From the NCBI RefSeq assembly GCF_020882245.1, contig NC_083600.1:1054001-1118000 (forward strand): DNA of 64,000 nt, written 5' to 3'. Shown here in pieces: positions 15,201 through 26,000 of this stretch (position 1 is the stretch's first letter; each line of letters begins with the position of its first letter). The DNA comes from Rhopalosiphum padi. Its lineage: Eukaryota; Arthropoda; Insecta; Hemiptera; Aphididae. The position numbers and the translations under genes were made by a program. The notes beneath the pieces are model-generated. The model was not told the DNA's origin. It made no database searches and saw only the letters and a list, made by a program, of their open reading frames with translations.

Positions 15201-18200
15201 TATTCTTTAAACAAAACACAATTTTAGGTTTGATATTAGTTCAATCCACTCTAATTTTATAACTAACGTATACGTAGCTAAATGTAAACTGCTGAACGTG
15301 AATTTATAATACATATTTAATATGTTATAAGTACTCTTATTATTATATTAGTATAATATACACTGATTCAATATCGGTTGATCAATAAAAACTCGGTTTT
15401 TGAATTATAGTTATTTTAAATCGACGTTAAATATTTTATTGCTTTTAATCTTTGAGTTTATAGAATATTATGCAACTATATATTTTTGACATTCGATATG
15501 TATCTATACATAAAAAAAAAATTGTTCATGTGGCATGCTTTAGAATTAAAGAGTATTTTGACACCATTTTATTATTTTAAATTAATAAACAAACACGTTG
15601 AATTCATAATATAATATTATGTACTGCTGTATAGTGTGTATATATATACGTCTGTGTGACTGCATATATCTTACCTATCCAGCTATCCAATATATTAAAA
15701 TGAAGAAAATGTATTCGCAATTTTACTAATAACAATACATATTATAGTGTTTAATTGAAAAGGAAAATCCAAGCAGTATTAAATATTAATCAGTTAAAAA
15801 CATAATCATTATAATTTATAAGTTTTTCTATTGATGTTAAAATATACGCTTGTTATGTGTATGGAATACACGTGTCAATCCTAAGGGTATAATAGTATAG
15901 ATAGTTATAAATATACTCGTTTTCTATAGTTATATATTTACTTTAAAAACGTTATAACTGAACTTATTCATCAGGATTCAAATTACCGAGTTGATTTCTG
16001 CACGTGTATCTACTCGTTAGTATTTTACATAGCCTCGTGGCATACATTTCACTTAATACCTACTATACTTAAAATTTAATACAACCATCAACGGCTATTT
16101 AATATTTTCTATACGTCTATACAGACAAATCCAAAGATATATATTGTGTATTATTTTAGTTTTAAATGAATTATTACTAAAACCAACTTTAATTTGTAGC
16201 TCACGACCAGTACTAGTTCTTACCACCATTGAAAACAAAACAACTTAGAAGTTAAACTAATTTATTTCTTTAGCTGGGAGCAACTACAATCATTCACTAA
16301 TCAAATTATTGCCATTTGTATGTTTTTGGAACACGTCACAGTTGCCAATATGTCGTCTATTTTACTCACAATAATTTTTATCATGATTACCGTTTTTTAT
16401 TTTCATTTGATAAGGTATAGATAAACAAATCAATTATTTTGTCATTTAAGCTCTCCAGTCCACTATTTAAAGTATTAAATATACTAATATATTTTACTAT
16501 TACACCTTTCTTCAACTTTTTTTTTAAGATTTAGATGACAAAATAAATGTGCATTATTAAATCATTTAAATCCAAATATATGGTTTTTGGATACGATTTA
16601 TAAAATATACGTATATTAAGTTGTCAAATGTTTTCATTCTAATCCATCTTTTTTTTTCAAATACAAATAAGGCGACTTCGACTTATGACTAATTAAGTTT
16701 TAAAACTATAATAAATATTAATAAATATTAAACAAGAGAATATTATTAGAAAAATCAATACTGTATTTAATCATATATACAATTATAATATCGTATTTGT
16801 TTACAGGTATGCAGTATCCTATTTGTGCTATTTCAAAAGCAACATACCTAACACGAGGAGGTTGGATAAATTTTAAAAATCAATCAGACTTTGAAATTCC
16901 TTTCCAAATACACCGCGAAAATGGACACATCATGTTATTGGTAAGTTCATAAGTATTTACTTCTATTATCGACCAACTCTATTTTATACATATGTATAAG
17001 TTATAAAATATTCAATAAAGATAAATAATTTTTTTTAGTAATTATTCGTATATAAATAAATTAAATCAAATAAACTGTATTGTTTAAAATGTCATTTCAA
17101 CAATTATAATATAGTGTAACTTATTATAGTGTTATAATTAAATATACACCAAATAATAACGAGAGTAAGATAAATCGCTGTATTTATTTATTTAAAACTA
17201 CGGCAATACAGGTTTAGAATACATACAATGATACACGATTATTATGTAAATAGATTAAATCTAGTAGAATATACCTGATTTTCTTCTTTTATTAATTGGT
17301 AGGAAAGCAACAATAAGCATTTATGTATATAAGAGTGTACGAATGTACGACCAATTAATCAATGGTGTTCAACTTGCTTAATAATTCAAAATTCAAAAAT
17401 AGAAAAATAATTTCTGGTTTTAAATAAAATAAATATTGTACTATATTTTATGATTTATTATTAGATCTTTAAGAACTAAAATTGTCGAAGTTCAATTTAA
17501 TACACTTGCAAGTCATAACAATAATATTTATCAAAGAGCATTTCATAAACAAATCCTTAATTGTATCCCGTTGTGTTAATGAGAAAATTATTCAAATATT
17601 TTTATAAACAATATTATTACTTACTGAAATGTTTTATTTTATTTTCTATTTTTGTACCTTTTTTAACGAGTAATGCCGTATAAATTAAAAAATATATAGA
17701 GAATATTAAGTGATAAAAATCCAACATAGATATTATTAAAATTATTATAATATTAATTTTTAAATTAGATAAGATCTCAAATATTCTAGGAGTAAAAACG
17801 TATTCTACATTTTTTCATCATTTTAATGTAAAATAATTTTGTAAAAATACAAATATTATTAGATTAATATATCTTCCTACTACTTCAATATATATGTAAA
17901 ATGTATTACAATTATTTATATTTTAATATATTTTATAGTGGTTGGGTGATTTACAATCGAGGACTAATATTGAAGGGAGATTAGTATTGATCGAAATGAT
18001 TTGTAAAGAGACATTATCACAAGATTATGACAGCACTTTTCATCAAGCCATAACACCTTGTCTTTCGTTTAGAATAGCAGGAACTCCAAGTAATAAAAAA
18101 AAAATAATAATAAAAGTATGCAACAAATTTTTTTTTAATAATGTATGTTTTTCTGAAACAGGTGTGAAAGAAGTTTTATTTTCAACTGACAATCGATCGT

Positions 18201-20408
18201 CGGATAATGCTTCTAGTTCAGGATTAACAATAAGCGAACTAATAGCTGTGGCAATTTGTTCTATTCTATTAGGACTAATGTACGTAGCGTCTATTTTGTT
18301 GTACTTGCATGTCCGTAAAGGGCGACCTAAGGGACGAAATGGAGATATAGAGGCGTTTAAAAATCCATTAATGTCAAACGGTATTACTGAAGAGGGTATA
18401 GTTAAAAACAACCCACTGTTACAACACAGTTACAATGATAATGAGGCCTTTGAGTCAGATGAAGACAGAAATTATAGTATAAGTACACAAGGAGAACCTT
18501 CTATGGATATGATAGAGAATAATAATATTAATGTAAGTAAAACAATGGGAATTAAAAATAATTTTTCTAATTAAATTTAAAAGTAATTAATAAAGTACCA
18601 AATTTATGTCTATAATTTGTATATTTATTACAGAGAAATTTAACAACAGCTATTGTACACCCTATTCAGTCGTTTAACTCATGTATTGGTCATTCGATGT
18701 ATTATTCAGATTCAAATTCTATAGAAAAACATCCAGAAGAGGACATTTCAATAGTAGAAACACTGGATAATAAGGAAGATCGACCAGATAATATTAGATC
18801 AATAGTGTGTGCTAATCCAAGAAAAAAACTTTACTTCAATCCTGATTATTTTGAACTTGAATTATTAATGGTAAAAATAATTTAATTTATTTAATTTAAT
18901 AAATAAAATAAAATATAAATAGTATAATAATTTTGGAAATAAAAAATATTTTTTAGGCTCCTCCGCCAGCAGCATTAGAATTTTTAGAAAAAATTCGTGA
19001 AGTGATACACGAAGCAAAAAGAAAAATAACAATGAAAAAATTCATACCAAATCTCGTTATGATTCTAGAAGATGTAAATGAAGACACAAATGAACCATTA
19101 AGTTCTTGCAATAAATGCAAAACTCAATTTAAAATTAAATCAGATACAATACAAAAATGGTTGATGAATGTACCTATAGAAGTTACCAAGCCAAAGAAAA
19201 ATCAAGCTCCTTGTATTCCCACTGAGTTCAAAGCAAAAGATTACGAAAAGGATGGAATTGACTTGCTACTTGAGGAAAACGAAATAAAATCAAAAACTGA
19301 CGAAGTAGAAGAAAAAGAAAAAGAAAAAGTATTAGTAGACGAAGAAGAAGAAGAAGACGTGGATGACGACGATGAGGAGGAAGAGGGTACTAACATAGAG
19401 TGCGATAGTTTGGAAAGATCAATGAATTACAAGCGGAAATGTGGATACCATACACCATCCGAGTACGGATTTGTTAGAGCAGACCTCAGTCCAGTTTTAA
19501 GTAATTCTGCCTTACCAATGGAAGAAGAACTTACAATCAGAACCACATATACTTATGATACTATCACGAAAAGAGAAAGCTATTATGAACATATATCTGG
19601 CCCGGACTGTATACGAGAAAAACCCAAAAAAGAAATCTTACCCGATATTTTAAATAGGTCATCCGAACGTTATAGTTTAGTTAGCGAAGTATATGTAAAC
19701 GATAATTTTAACACGAGCATGTCACCTAATAATTCACTTGATAAAAATATTAAAAAAAAGAGTCCAGGACAAATAACCATTGAAGTTGAAGACTGCCCCG
19801 ACAATCATCCGGCAGAGGATTCGGATAGTTTTGAACCAGATACGTTAGATAGAAATTGTACGAAAATAAAACCAAATTTGAAAACAGTATACTCTTCAGA
19901 CTCATTAGAGCAATTCAATAGTCCCAAAAGCATAAACAATAATGGATTTGGTAGCTTATTAGAGATATACGAAGCCAAGAATGTCATGGCTGATGTGCAA
20001 AAGAGAAGGAATATGAGCCAACTCGAAGCCAAATACTTAAAACCAGATCCAAAACACTGCCGAAGGCAAAGGTGTCCATCGCCTTTATCTACACAAAAGC
20101 CTCCAAAAAACGTTTGTGTCAGAAGCACTAGCAAACCCGGAGTCATGCAATCCGATTGCACTAGCTCAAAATTTAACCGGCGAACCCACGATATCATGGC
20201 TGGTGCTTCTGACAAACAAACAGTCAAAACTTCGCCAATTGATCATAACAGATATGAAGACTCCGGGTATCTTAGTACTGAATCTAACGAATCTCTCAAC
20301 AAAGTGGTGGCTACTAGTCTAGATACAGATGAATCTGGGGCAGAAAGCATAGACACAGATTTCAAATTTTTTAAAACACGTACAGACCGTAATTACTGTG
20401 ATTGGTAA
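6142..20408 (+). CDS. sha: Protein shavenoid (trichome actin-hair morphogenesis membrane protein), 7 exons
   Basis: Shavenoid is an arthropod single-pass membrane protein needed for actin-rich hairs (trichomes) on epidermal cells; that role comes from Drosophila. Coding exons: 6142-6268, 11321-11545, 14504-14614, 16807-16940, 17939-18532, 18634-18870, 18957-20408. All have GT/AG borders and phases agree, giving 2880 nt (959 aa). Order: signal peptide (1-26), Cys-rich segment with NCRCQC (93-98) and VFRDDLRICVDD, the segment KIPYVFLPLQGQIVYPSAEI (exon 3), a GGW-containing region (exon 4), EGRLVLIEMICKE (exon 5), one membrane helix (about 300-324) followed by basic RKGRPKGR, then a long acidic, low-complexity cytoplasmic tail ending ...RNYCDW. 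The LLMAPPPAALEFLEKIREVI segment spanning the exon 6/7 junction and the exon 3 segment match my memory of insect shavenoid proteins; this is family recognition, not a search. The ATG at 6142 was chosen because it gives a clean signal peptide. A 72-nt in-frame optional intron may lie in exon 5. Confidence 0.85.
6269..11320 (+). other. Intron 1 of shavenoid (about 5.05 kb)
   Basis: Bounded by a GTAAAC donor and a TTTTCCACAG acceptor. It is mostly AT-rich, with a GC-richer patch at about 8340-8700 containing short frames on both strands but no gene that can be supported. ATT/TA simple repeats occur near 8845-8880 and 9048-9067. No transposon with readable coding sequence was seen. Confidence 0.6.
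11321..11545 (+). CDS. sha: shavenoid coding exon 2: Cys-rich ectodomain
   Basis: Encodes residues 43-117 (phase 1 to phase 1). Six cysteines include the compact NCRCQC cluster, followed by PVFRDDLRICVDDLQ. The exon is far richer in GC than its flanks. The acceptor is TTTTCCACAG and the donor GTGAGAG. Confidence 0.85.
14504..14614 (+). CDS. sha: shavenoid coding exon 3: conserved extracellular segment
   Basis: Encodes residues 118-154, starting ECSLASFVSG and containing IPYVFLPLQGQIVYPSAEI, the stretch I most readily associate with insect shavenoid. It is phase 1 at both ends, so like exon 2 it could be skipped without a frameshift. The donor is GTACGT and the acceptor TGTTCACAG. Confidence 0.85.
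16807..16940 (+). CDS. sha: shavenoid coding exon 4: extracellular segment
   Basis: Encodes residues 155-199, including GMQYPICAISKATYLTRGGW and a segment ending IHRENGHIMLL. The acceptor is TTGTTTACAG and the donor GTAAGT. It ends in phase 0 and continues directly into WLGDLQSR of the next exon. Confidence 0.85.
17939..18532 (+). CDS. sha: shavenoid coding exon 5: juxtamembrane, transmembrane helix, start of tail
   Basis: Encodes residues 200-397 if read through. It holds the conserved EGRLVLIEMICKE, then a Ser-rich stalk, the membrane helix (LIAVAICSILLGLMYVASIL) and a basic stop-transfer RKGRPKGR. The downstream tail carries an NPLM and an NPLL motif. Positions 18090-18161 have GT...AG borders and are exactly 72 nt with a codon make-up (AATAAAAAAAAAATA) unlike the rest, so the exon may really be two (17939-18089 and 18162-18532), giving 935 aa overall. 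The donor GTAAGTA at 18533 is strong. Confidence 0.85.
18634..18870 (+). CDS. sha: shavenoid coding exon 6: cytoplasmic tail
   Basis: Encodes residues 398-476, phase 0 at both ends. It is acidic and polar, and ends FNPDYFELELLM, running into APPPAALEFLEKI. The preceding intron is only 101 nt, with a TATTTATTACAG acceptor. The donor GTAAAAATAAT is weaker than the others, and reading through it would hit a stop within a few codons. Confidence 0.85.
18957..20408 (+). CDS. sha: shavenoid coding exon 7: long cytoplasmic tail and stop
   Basis: Encodes residues 477-959. The start, PPPAALEFLEKIREVI, forms a short predicted helix. A Glu/Asp/Lys-rich tract follows at about 589-619 (EEKEKEKVLVDEEEEED and more), then Ser-rich regions, and near the end an EDSGYLSTESNES block (about 910-922) before the terminal CDW. 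Stop TAA at 20406-20408. The tail is low complexity with no enzyme motif; it is probably a scaffold on the actin side, which is inferred from the role of the family. Confidence 0.88.
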   Translation, partial: APPPAALEFLEKIREVIHEAKRKITMKKFIPNLVMILEDVNEDTNEPLSSCNKCKTQFKIKSDTIQKWLMNVPIEVTKPKKNQAPCIPTEFKAKDYEKDGIDLLLEENEIKSKTDEVEEKEKEKVLVDEEEEEDVDDDDEEEEGTNIECDSLERSMNYKRKCGYHTPSEYGFVRADLSPVLSNSALPMEEELTIRTTYTYDTITKRESYYEHISGPDCIREKPKKEILPDILNRSSERYSLVSEVYVNDNFNTSMSPNNSLDKNIKKKSPGQITIEVEDCPDNHPAEDSDSFEPDTLDRNCTKIKPNLKTVYSSDSLEQFNSPKSINNNGFGSLLEIYEAKNVMADVQKRRNMSQLEAKYLKPDPKHCRRQRCPSPLSTQKPPKNVCVRSTSKPGVMQSDCTSSKFNRRTHDIMAGASDKQTVKTSPIDHNRYEDSGYLSTESNESLNKVVATSLDTDESGAESIDTDFKFFKTRTDRNYCDW

Positions 20409-20736
20409 TCAATAATTATAATTTATCCAAAGATATAATAGTTTCTTATCTATTTTTAATTAGTTAATATAAATACCGAAAATTAGATTGATTTGGAAAA
20501 TTCATAGAACTCTATGTTCAAAACACTTAGTTTATATTAAGGTTGTAATTTATCAAAAATCAATATCTATATTATACCTACTATCAGTTAAATATAACTT
20601 TATTAAATTTCTAAAAATAACTTTTTGAAAATACACCATTTGATAGAGATATTTTTCTTTTAAACATCAACATAGTAAATATTAATACAGGCAGAAATAT
20701 TCTATTAAGTTATAATATATACTTATTGAATATAAT

Positions 20737-20742
20737 AATAAA
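20737..20742 (+). terminator. Candidate polyadenylation signal of shavenoid (AATAAA)
   Basis: Canonical hexamer about 330 nt after the stop codon. In such AT-rich DNA chance matches are common, so this is only a position worth checking against transcript ends. Confidence 0.3.
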
Positions 20743-21185
20743 TACAATACTCTTTCTTAAAATCTTAAAATACTCATAACTAACTTAGTAACTACAATAA
20801 AATAATTGATTTTTAAATAAAACTAAACATTGGAGAGACTAACAAAATTAATTAATATTAATACCTTAATTAAGTAGCAATACACTTGAATAAAGGTATC
20901 ACATGACTTTAAATTTGTATATCCTCATTTTAACCATAAAAATAAAAATATGTGTTCAAAGTGAAACTAATATAGTATAGTAAATGTATTATTATTATTT
21001 ATTATAATATAATTATATTATATTATTATGTATTTAAAAACTGTAAATAAAAAAATGTGAAAATATATTTTCATACGAGGCTGGATTGAGTGCAATTATA
21101 GATTAATTTAATCACGTATTATTAAGAATTAATTAATAAAATATAGTATTATAAGCTTTACATACAAATCAATATCAATTTATAT

Positions 21186-21600
21186 TTAAGAGGATGTTAA
21201 CACACTATTTATTTTTTATCTCTAATAGTCTAATCTATATGCAAGCACAATATACCAATTTTAAGCTCAGTAAATCCAATTTTTTGTTTTTAGCGTAATA
21301 TTTGAGTGAATCAACATATTATTATAAAATATAAATGTATGAACATTACCTATGTTTTTACATTGTTTTTTTTATGATAATTTAATTTTTCTGCAACAAA
21401 TGAAAATGTAATATTATATACTTATGAGATTGATTTCATGAAAACATATATAATGTTTTTAATTTAAAGTTTAATAATAGATCAATTCACTCTAAATAAA
21501 AAAGGTCAATTCTTTAATATAGAACATAACAACATAAGATTGGTTCTGCTGAATGTATATTTACTATTTTGCATGTGGGTCAGACACTCAGACAAAACAA
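21186..21600. mobile_element. Eroded TTAA-type foldback MITE, copy A
   Basis: The left end TTAAGAGGATGTTAACAC matches the start of the better preserved copy at 37441 (TTAAGAGGACGTTATACCC). The right half shares the words TTGGTTCTGCTGAA and TTGCATGTGGGT with the terminal inverted repeat of the family. The right terminus itself is too diverged to place exactly. No coding capacity. Confidence 0.55.
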
Positions 21601-22794
21601 ATAAATAGTGCACTGATACCTATTTAAGTGTTTTATTATTATCACTTACTTGATTCACATAGTTTTAAACAAAAGATGACAGGTTTATTTAGATTTTAAA
21701 TTATTTTCATTGAATACATAAATTTCAAAAAATAAAATTAAAACAAATTTCATTGATACATTAAAAATAATATTATCAAAATATTATCCAACTGCTTAAA
21801 TTATTTCATAATTTTATTTTTTTAAATTTTCATACTTGAGTCATGCAATCACTTTAGAGCTTAGTTTTTAAGAATATATATAAAATATAATTATTATTTG
21901 TAAGTACTTAGTTATGTTGCCAGTCCAATTAATATATTATTATAGATGTTAAGCAAAATGACTGATGTATAATTGTAGGTTCTATTTGTATACTAATTAT
22001 TTAATCTAAAGATATATTTTTAATTTGCTTTGTATTACAAATGTAAAAAGGAATGAAAATGTAACATAAAAAACTTTTATTTTATGATTTATTTGAGTTA
22101 TGTTAATTATTGCAGTATTTTCATGCTAGTTTAAACTTTTACATTTATAAAATTAAATAACCTAATAAAATTATTGTATTTATTTAATTAGAAATTTGAT
22201 ACATTCATACAATTATGATACAATATATATAATTTCCAGGAAAAATTTGTTTAAATGTATTATATGTATGTAAAAACAATACAAAATTAAGATATTAATT
22301 GTTGTAATAATTTATAATAGTTATATTTTATTACTATACCTCTATCAAATAACAATTAACTAAGTATACCCACTTAATAAATAAATAGATAAATTTAGTA
22401 TATTATTATATACATATTTTTATTGTTAGATTTTATCATGTATATTGTTGTATTTAATTATTTATATTGTGAATAAATTGAGTTGATCTTTCACCTATGC
22501 AATATATAGTTGTTGAAATATTGTATTACTTGCACATTTTTAGTGATAAACAAAAAACTCTAATACAATAACTAGTAAACAAAACATTTGTTTGACAACT
22601 TCTTGGCAAGGTTAGGTTAAATCAGTCTAATACTTTATTTATGCGGTTATGCTATGAAATATATAAAAAAAAAGCCAACAATGGCAAATATTAGATTAAA
22701 GACCCATAAACATATTAATTCAACATTAACATGAATAGTAAATACATTACAATAAGCAAACAATTGTGTTCACTTTAAATGCAATAAATTAAGT

Positions 22795-23044
22795 TCAATT
22801 TCTCTTTAATCTATTTAATCTAGTACTTACCAATTTACATCGAGTGACATTCCATTGATCTCTTGGTATTATTATTTGTTTGTTCAAATATCTTTTAAAT
22901 ATTTTTCGAAGTTCCTTTAAATCTAATATAGCAGTATCAATATTATAGTATGTTGGTACTTTAGTATCTAGATAATTAATAATAGTGTGTTCTGATAATA
23001 TTGTAGACAGTACTTGAATAAATATTTTTGTACACCCCAATGAG
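22795..23044 (-). CDS. FANCB-like gene, exon 8 (C-terminus)
   Basis: Encodes DSLGCTKIFIQVLSTILSE through a Lys/Arg-rich helical end (RLNRLKRN), stop TGA at 22797-22795. The acceptor is TTTATTTTACAG. The basic C-terminal helix could be an interaction surface or nuclear localisation signal; that is inference. Confidence 0.8.
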
Positions 23045-26000
23045 CTGTAAAATAAATTTAATTAAAATTAAAAAAAAATATTATATTATAATATTATTAT
23101 TAAATATATTATATTTTGTAAACATTATTGTGTAATTAAATAAGAAACATACTCTGAATACACTTTAAGAATATACTCTAATGGCGATACTAGATCCAAA
23201 TAACAAACAATCGTTCTTAACCATGATAAAGAACTGTGAACAAACCAATCATGTTTTATATCAAATTTAAAATTGTTCATCATCATATTTTTTAGATCTT
23301 CAAGACACATGGTACTCTTGATTTGATAACGTGAGATCAATTTAGTGCAATGTAAAGTCACTAAATCTTCAACTATAACAAAATATAAAGAACAATGTAA
23401 ATTAAAAAGTATTAAATGAATGAGTCATAATAAATGTTAAAAATATCTTTGCAGAACTTATATTAATTATAAAGTATTACATAGTTTCGATTTATTAAGG
23501 GTGTTAAAACAATGACTACTTATAACTATATATTTTTATAAATTGCAATTAAATATTGGAGATAGCTTCAAGATTAATAATAAAAGTTAATTATTTAAGT
23601 AGAAGTCACTATTTACTAATTCAACAAAATTTGTGAATTTATTTCAGATGTAATTTTATTTTCAATATACATATTTAGTATATTCCAATGGTTTTTAATT
23701 TTTATACAGGCACATAGCGATGATCGGTGATCAGTAATTTATTTTGAATATTTTGAACTAGAAGGCCACTTGACATTTTTATGATAATACTTCTTATGAA
23801 ATATTTATTTTTAGAATAGTGGGTACAGATACTTTTTTATATTATAACTTACTAATACATTTAATAAATATTATTTTCTAAATAAACATGAAATAAATAT
23901 CTGTGAACAAAAAACAAGTGATCAGATGAATCTTAATATTTGCGTTCAAATTCAAGAACTTAAATGTAAATAATAAAAATAATAAATTATAAATCATAAA
24001 ATGCATCAAAACTTGTTTTAATACAAATCTGAAATTATTTAATATGTTATAATAACAAAACATTATACAAAGGATCATTAGCAAAATTAATTTTTATGTT
24101 AAATCAATATAATCTAATAATAATTTAATACAAAATTTAAAAAAATAACTTTATATAATTATGTATCTATTATTATAGTGAAAATAATATTAAAATTATT
24201 AATAATATTGTACTTTTGTTAATTATACCTACAGATATTTAAAATTTTAACCAACGAAAATTAATATGTCAAGTAGAATTTGTTTAAGTATTTGAAGATA
24301 TGTTTAAATAATTTATACCCTAATATACTTACCAAAAACTCCATTTTTAACAAATGTATCAAATTCTTTATCCAAGAATAAGTTTGCAGTAACCATAATT
24401 TTATCGGAATTAATGTATTGTGTCACTGTAATGAAAAATGTAATACACCAACTTGTTTATTTATAACTAATGTAGGTACTTTAACTTACTACTTACTATC
24501 ATCATTGTTATTTATGTATACCATACAATTAACAAAATATGGAAGTGATTTAATTTTCCAATTATCAATGACAACTATAAATAAAATTAGAAAAATATAT
24601 TAAACTAAAACCATTCTAGTATAAAATAATAATTATTACTTGTAATTATGTTCGAGCTTTCAGAATTCAAAGTCATACAACTATTTTCAATACTTTTTGA
24701 AATGCAAGTATTTTCATAACTATTATAAAAGTTAAATTCACTTTTATTTTTTTCAATAATCCAACATTCATATCGAAATCTTGACCAAATTTGTTTATTA
24801 TCTTCCAATAGTATTAGATTAAAATTTGATACAGGTCTAAATAAACATAAGTAGTTGAAATTATCCTAATACCTTCAATGAATATACTGCAATTATACTT
24901 TACAATTTTGAAGTGTTTTGTAGAGTAAACCCATACACAAGATTTTCATTAGATAATTTTAGCCAAGAATTTTTTGTGACAACATTTGATAACAACTTAA
25001 CATCAGAAGTAGCTTCATTTGATACTTGCATTAAAGCACTAATTAAAGATGAAGTTTTTTGTGATATTTTATTTCTTTTTGTGTCATATAATGTTTTTAA
25101 TTGCTGTAAAATACAAAATACATCAACAGAAACAATTATTTCATGATAAATAATTGCAGTAAGATTAGATTTTGTTTTAGTATATTCGAGTGATTGGAGT
25201 TTTTATATATATTTTTACATCTTATATTACTTCTAGCTTAAAATGATGCCACATTCACATTTATAGTCTTTGTCTTATAAATGTACAATATGTAAATGTT
25301 CATTCAATAGAACCAATTTTTTGTGTTTAGCTTAAATATTGGAGGGAAATTACCTATTATTAAACTTGAAGGTAAGCACATTATAATATGTATTCTATCT
25401 TTGATTTTTTTTATGGTACTTTAATTTTTAAGTGAATTATGATCATTTTTAAGTATTAATATTTTTCATACTCATAACTTGTTTGAAAATTAAAATACTG
25501 TAAAAACCGACAAGAGAACACAGATAATGTTCTCACCTAAAAGTTTGATAATAGGTCATTTCATTCTAATATTCAAGCTGAATAAACAAAATTGGTTCTA
25601 CTAAACAAAAATTTACCATGCTGTACTTTTATAAAACAAGATAAAACATGCAGAAGTAGCATACTTTTAATTCTTTAAGCTTTAATAAATTTGAATTGTA
25701 TTAATATATTTGAAATATTTATTTTTACAAATAACCAAGAATAATTATTAATTGATAGGTATATCTAAATTAATTAATTTTAAATACAAAATTATACATA
25801 TTGTGACATTACATATTCAATTAAAAGTCACTCAGTAATTACTTTTAAATTTTACAGAAGAGAAACAGCATTTGGTTTAGGTGTTTTCTGAGTATATCAC
25901 TTACTAAACACGTTGACTGCCATGCGGCCACCAGCGTCCGTATAAAAATAATTAGGTATTGATAATTTTTAGACAACCAGCTGCTGCACGATATCATTCG

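Larger units (their letters stand above)
20409..22794. other. Convergent intergenic region, 3' UTRs of shavenoid (+) and FANCB-like gene (-)
   Basis: Two plus-strand and minus-strand genes end toward each other here, 2.4 kb apart. An AATAAA is present at 20737-20742 on the plus strand and is a candidate polyadenylation signal for shavenoid. The stretch also holds an eroded MITE copy at 21186 to about 21600. No coding sequence was seen. Confidence 0.5.

Noticed and set aside
18043..18411. 122-codon minus-strand frame
   Set aside because: Antisense shadow of shavenoid exon 5, which is supported by splice phases and a membrane helix.
19805..20227. 140-codon minus-strand frame
   Set aside because: Antisense shadow of the shavenoid tail exon.
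24418..25146. Plus-strand frames of 61 and 77 codons
   Set aside because: Mirror images of exons 6 and 4 of the minus-strand FANCB-like gene, whose junction phases fit.
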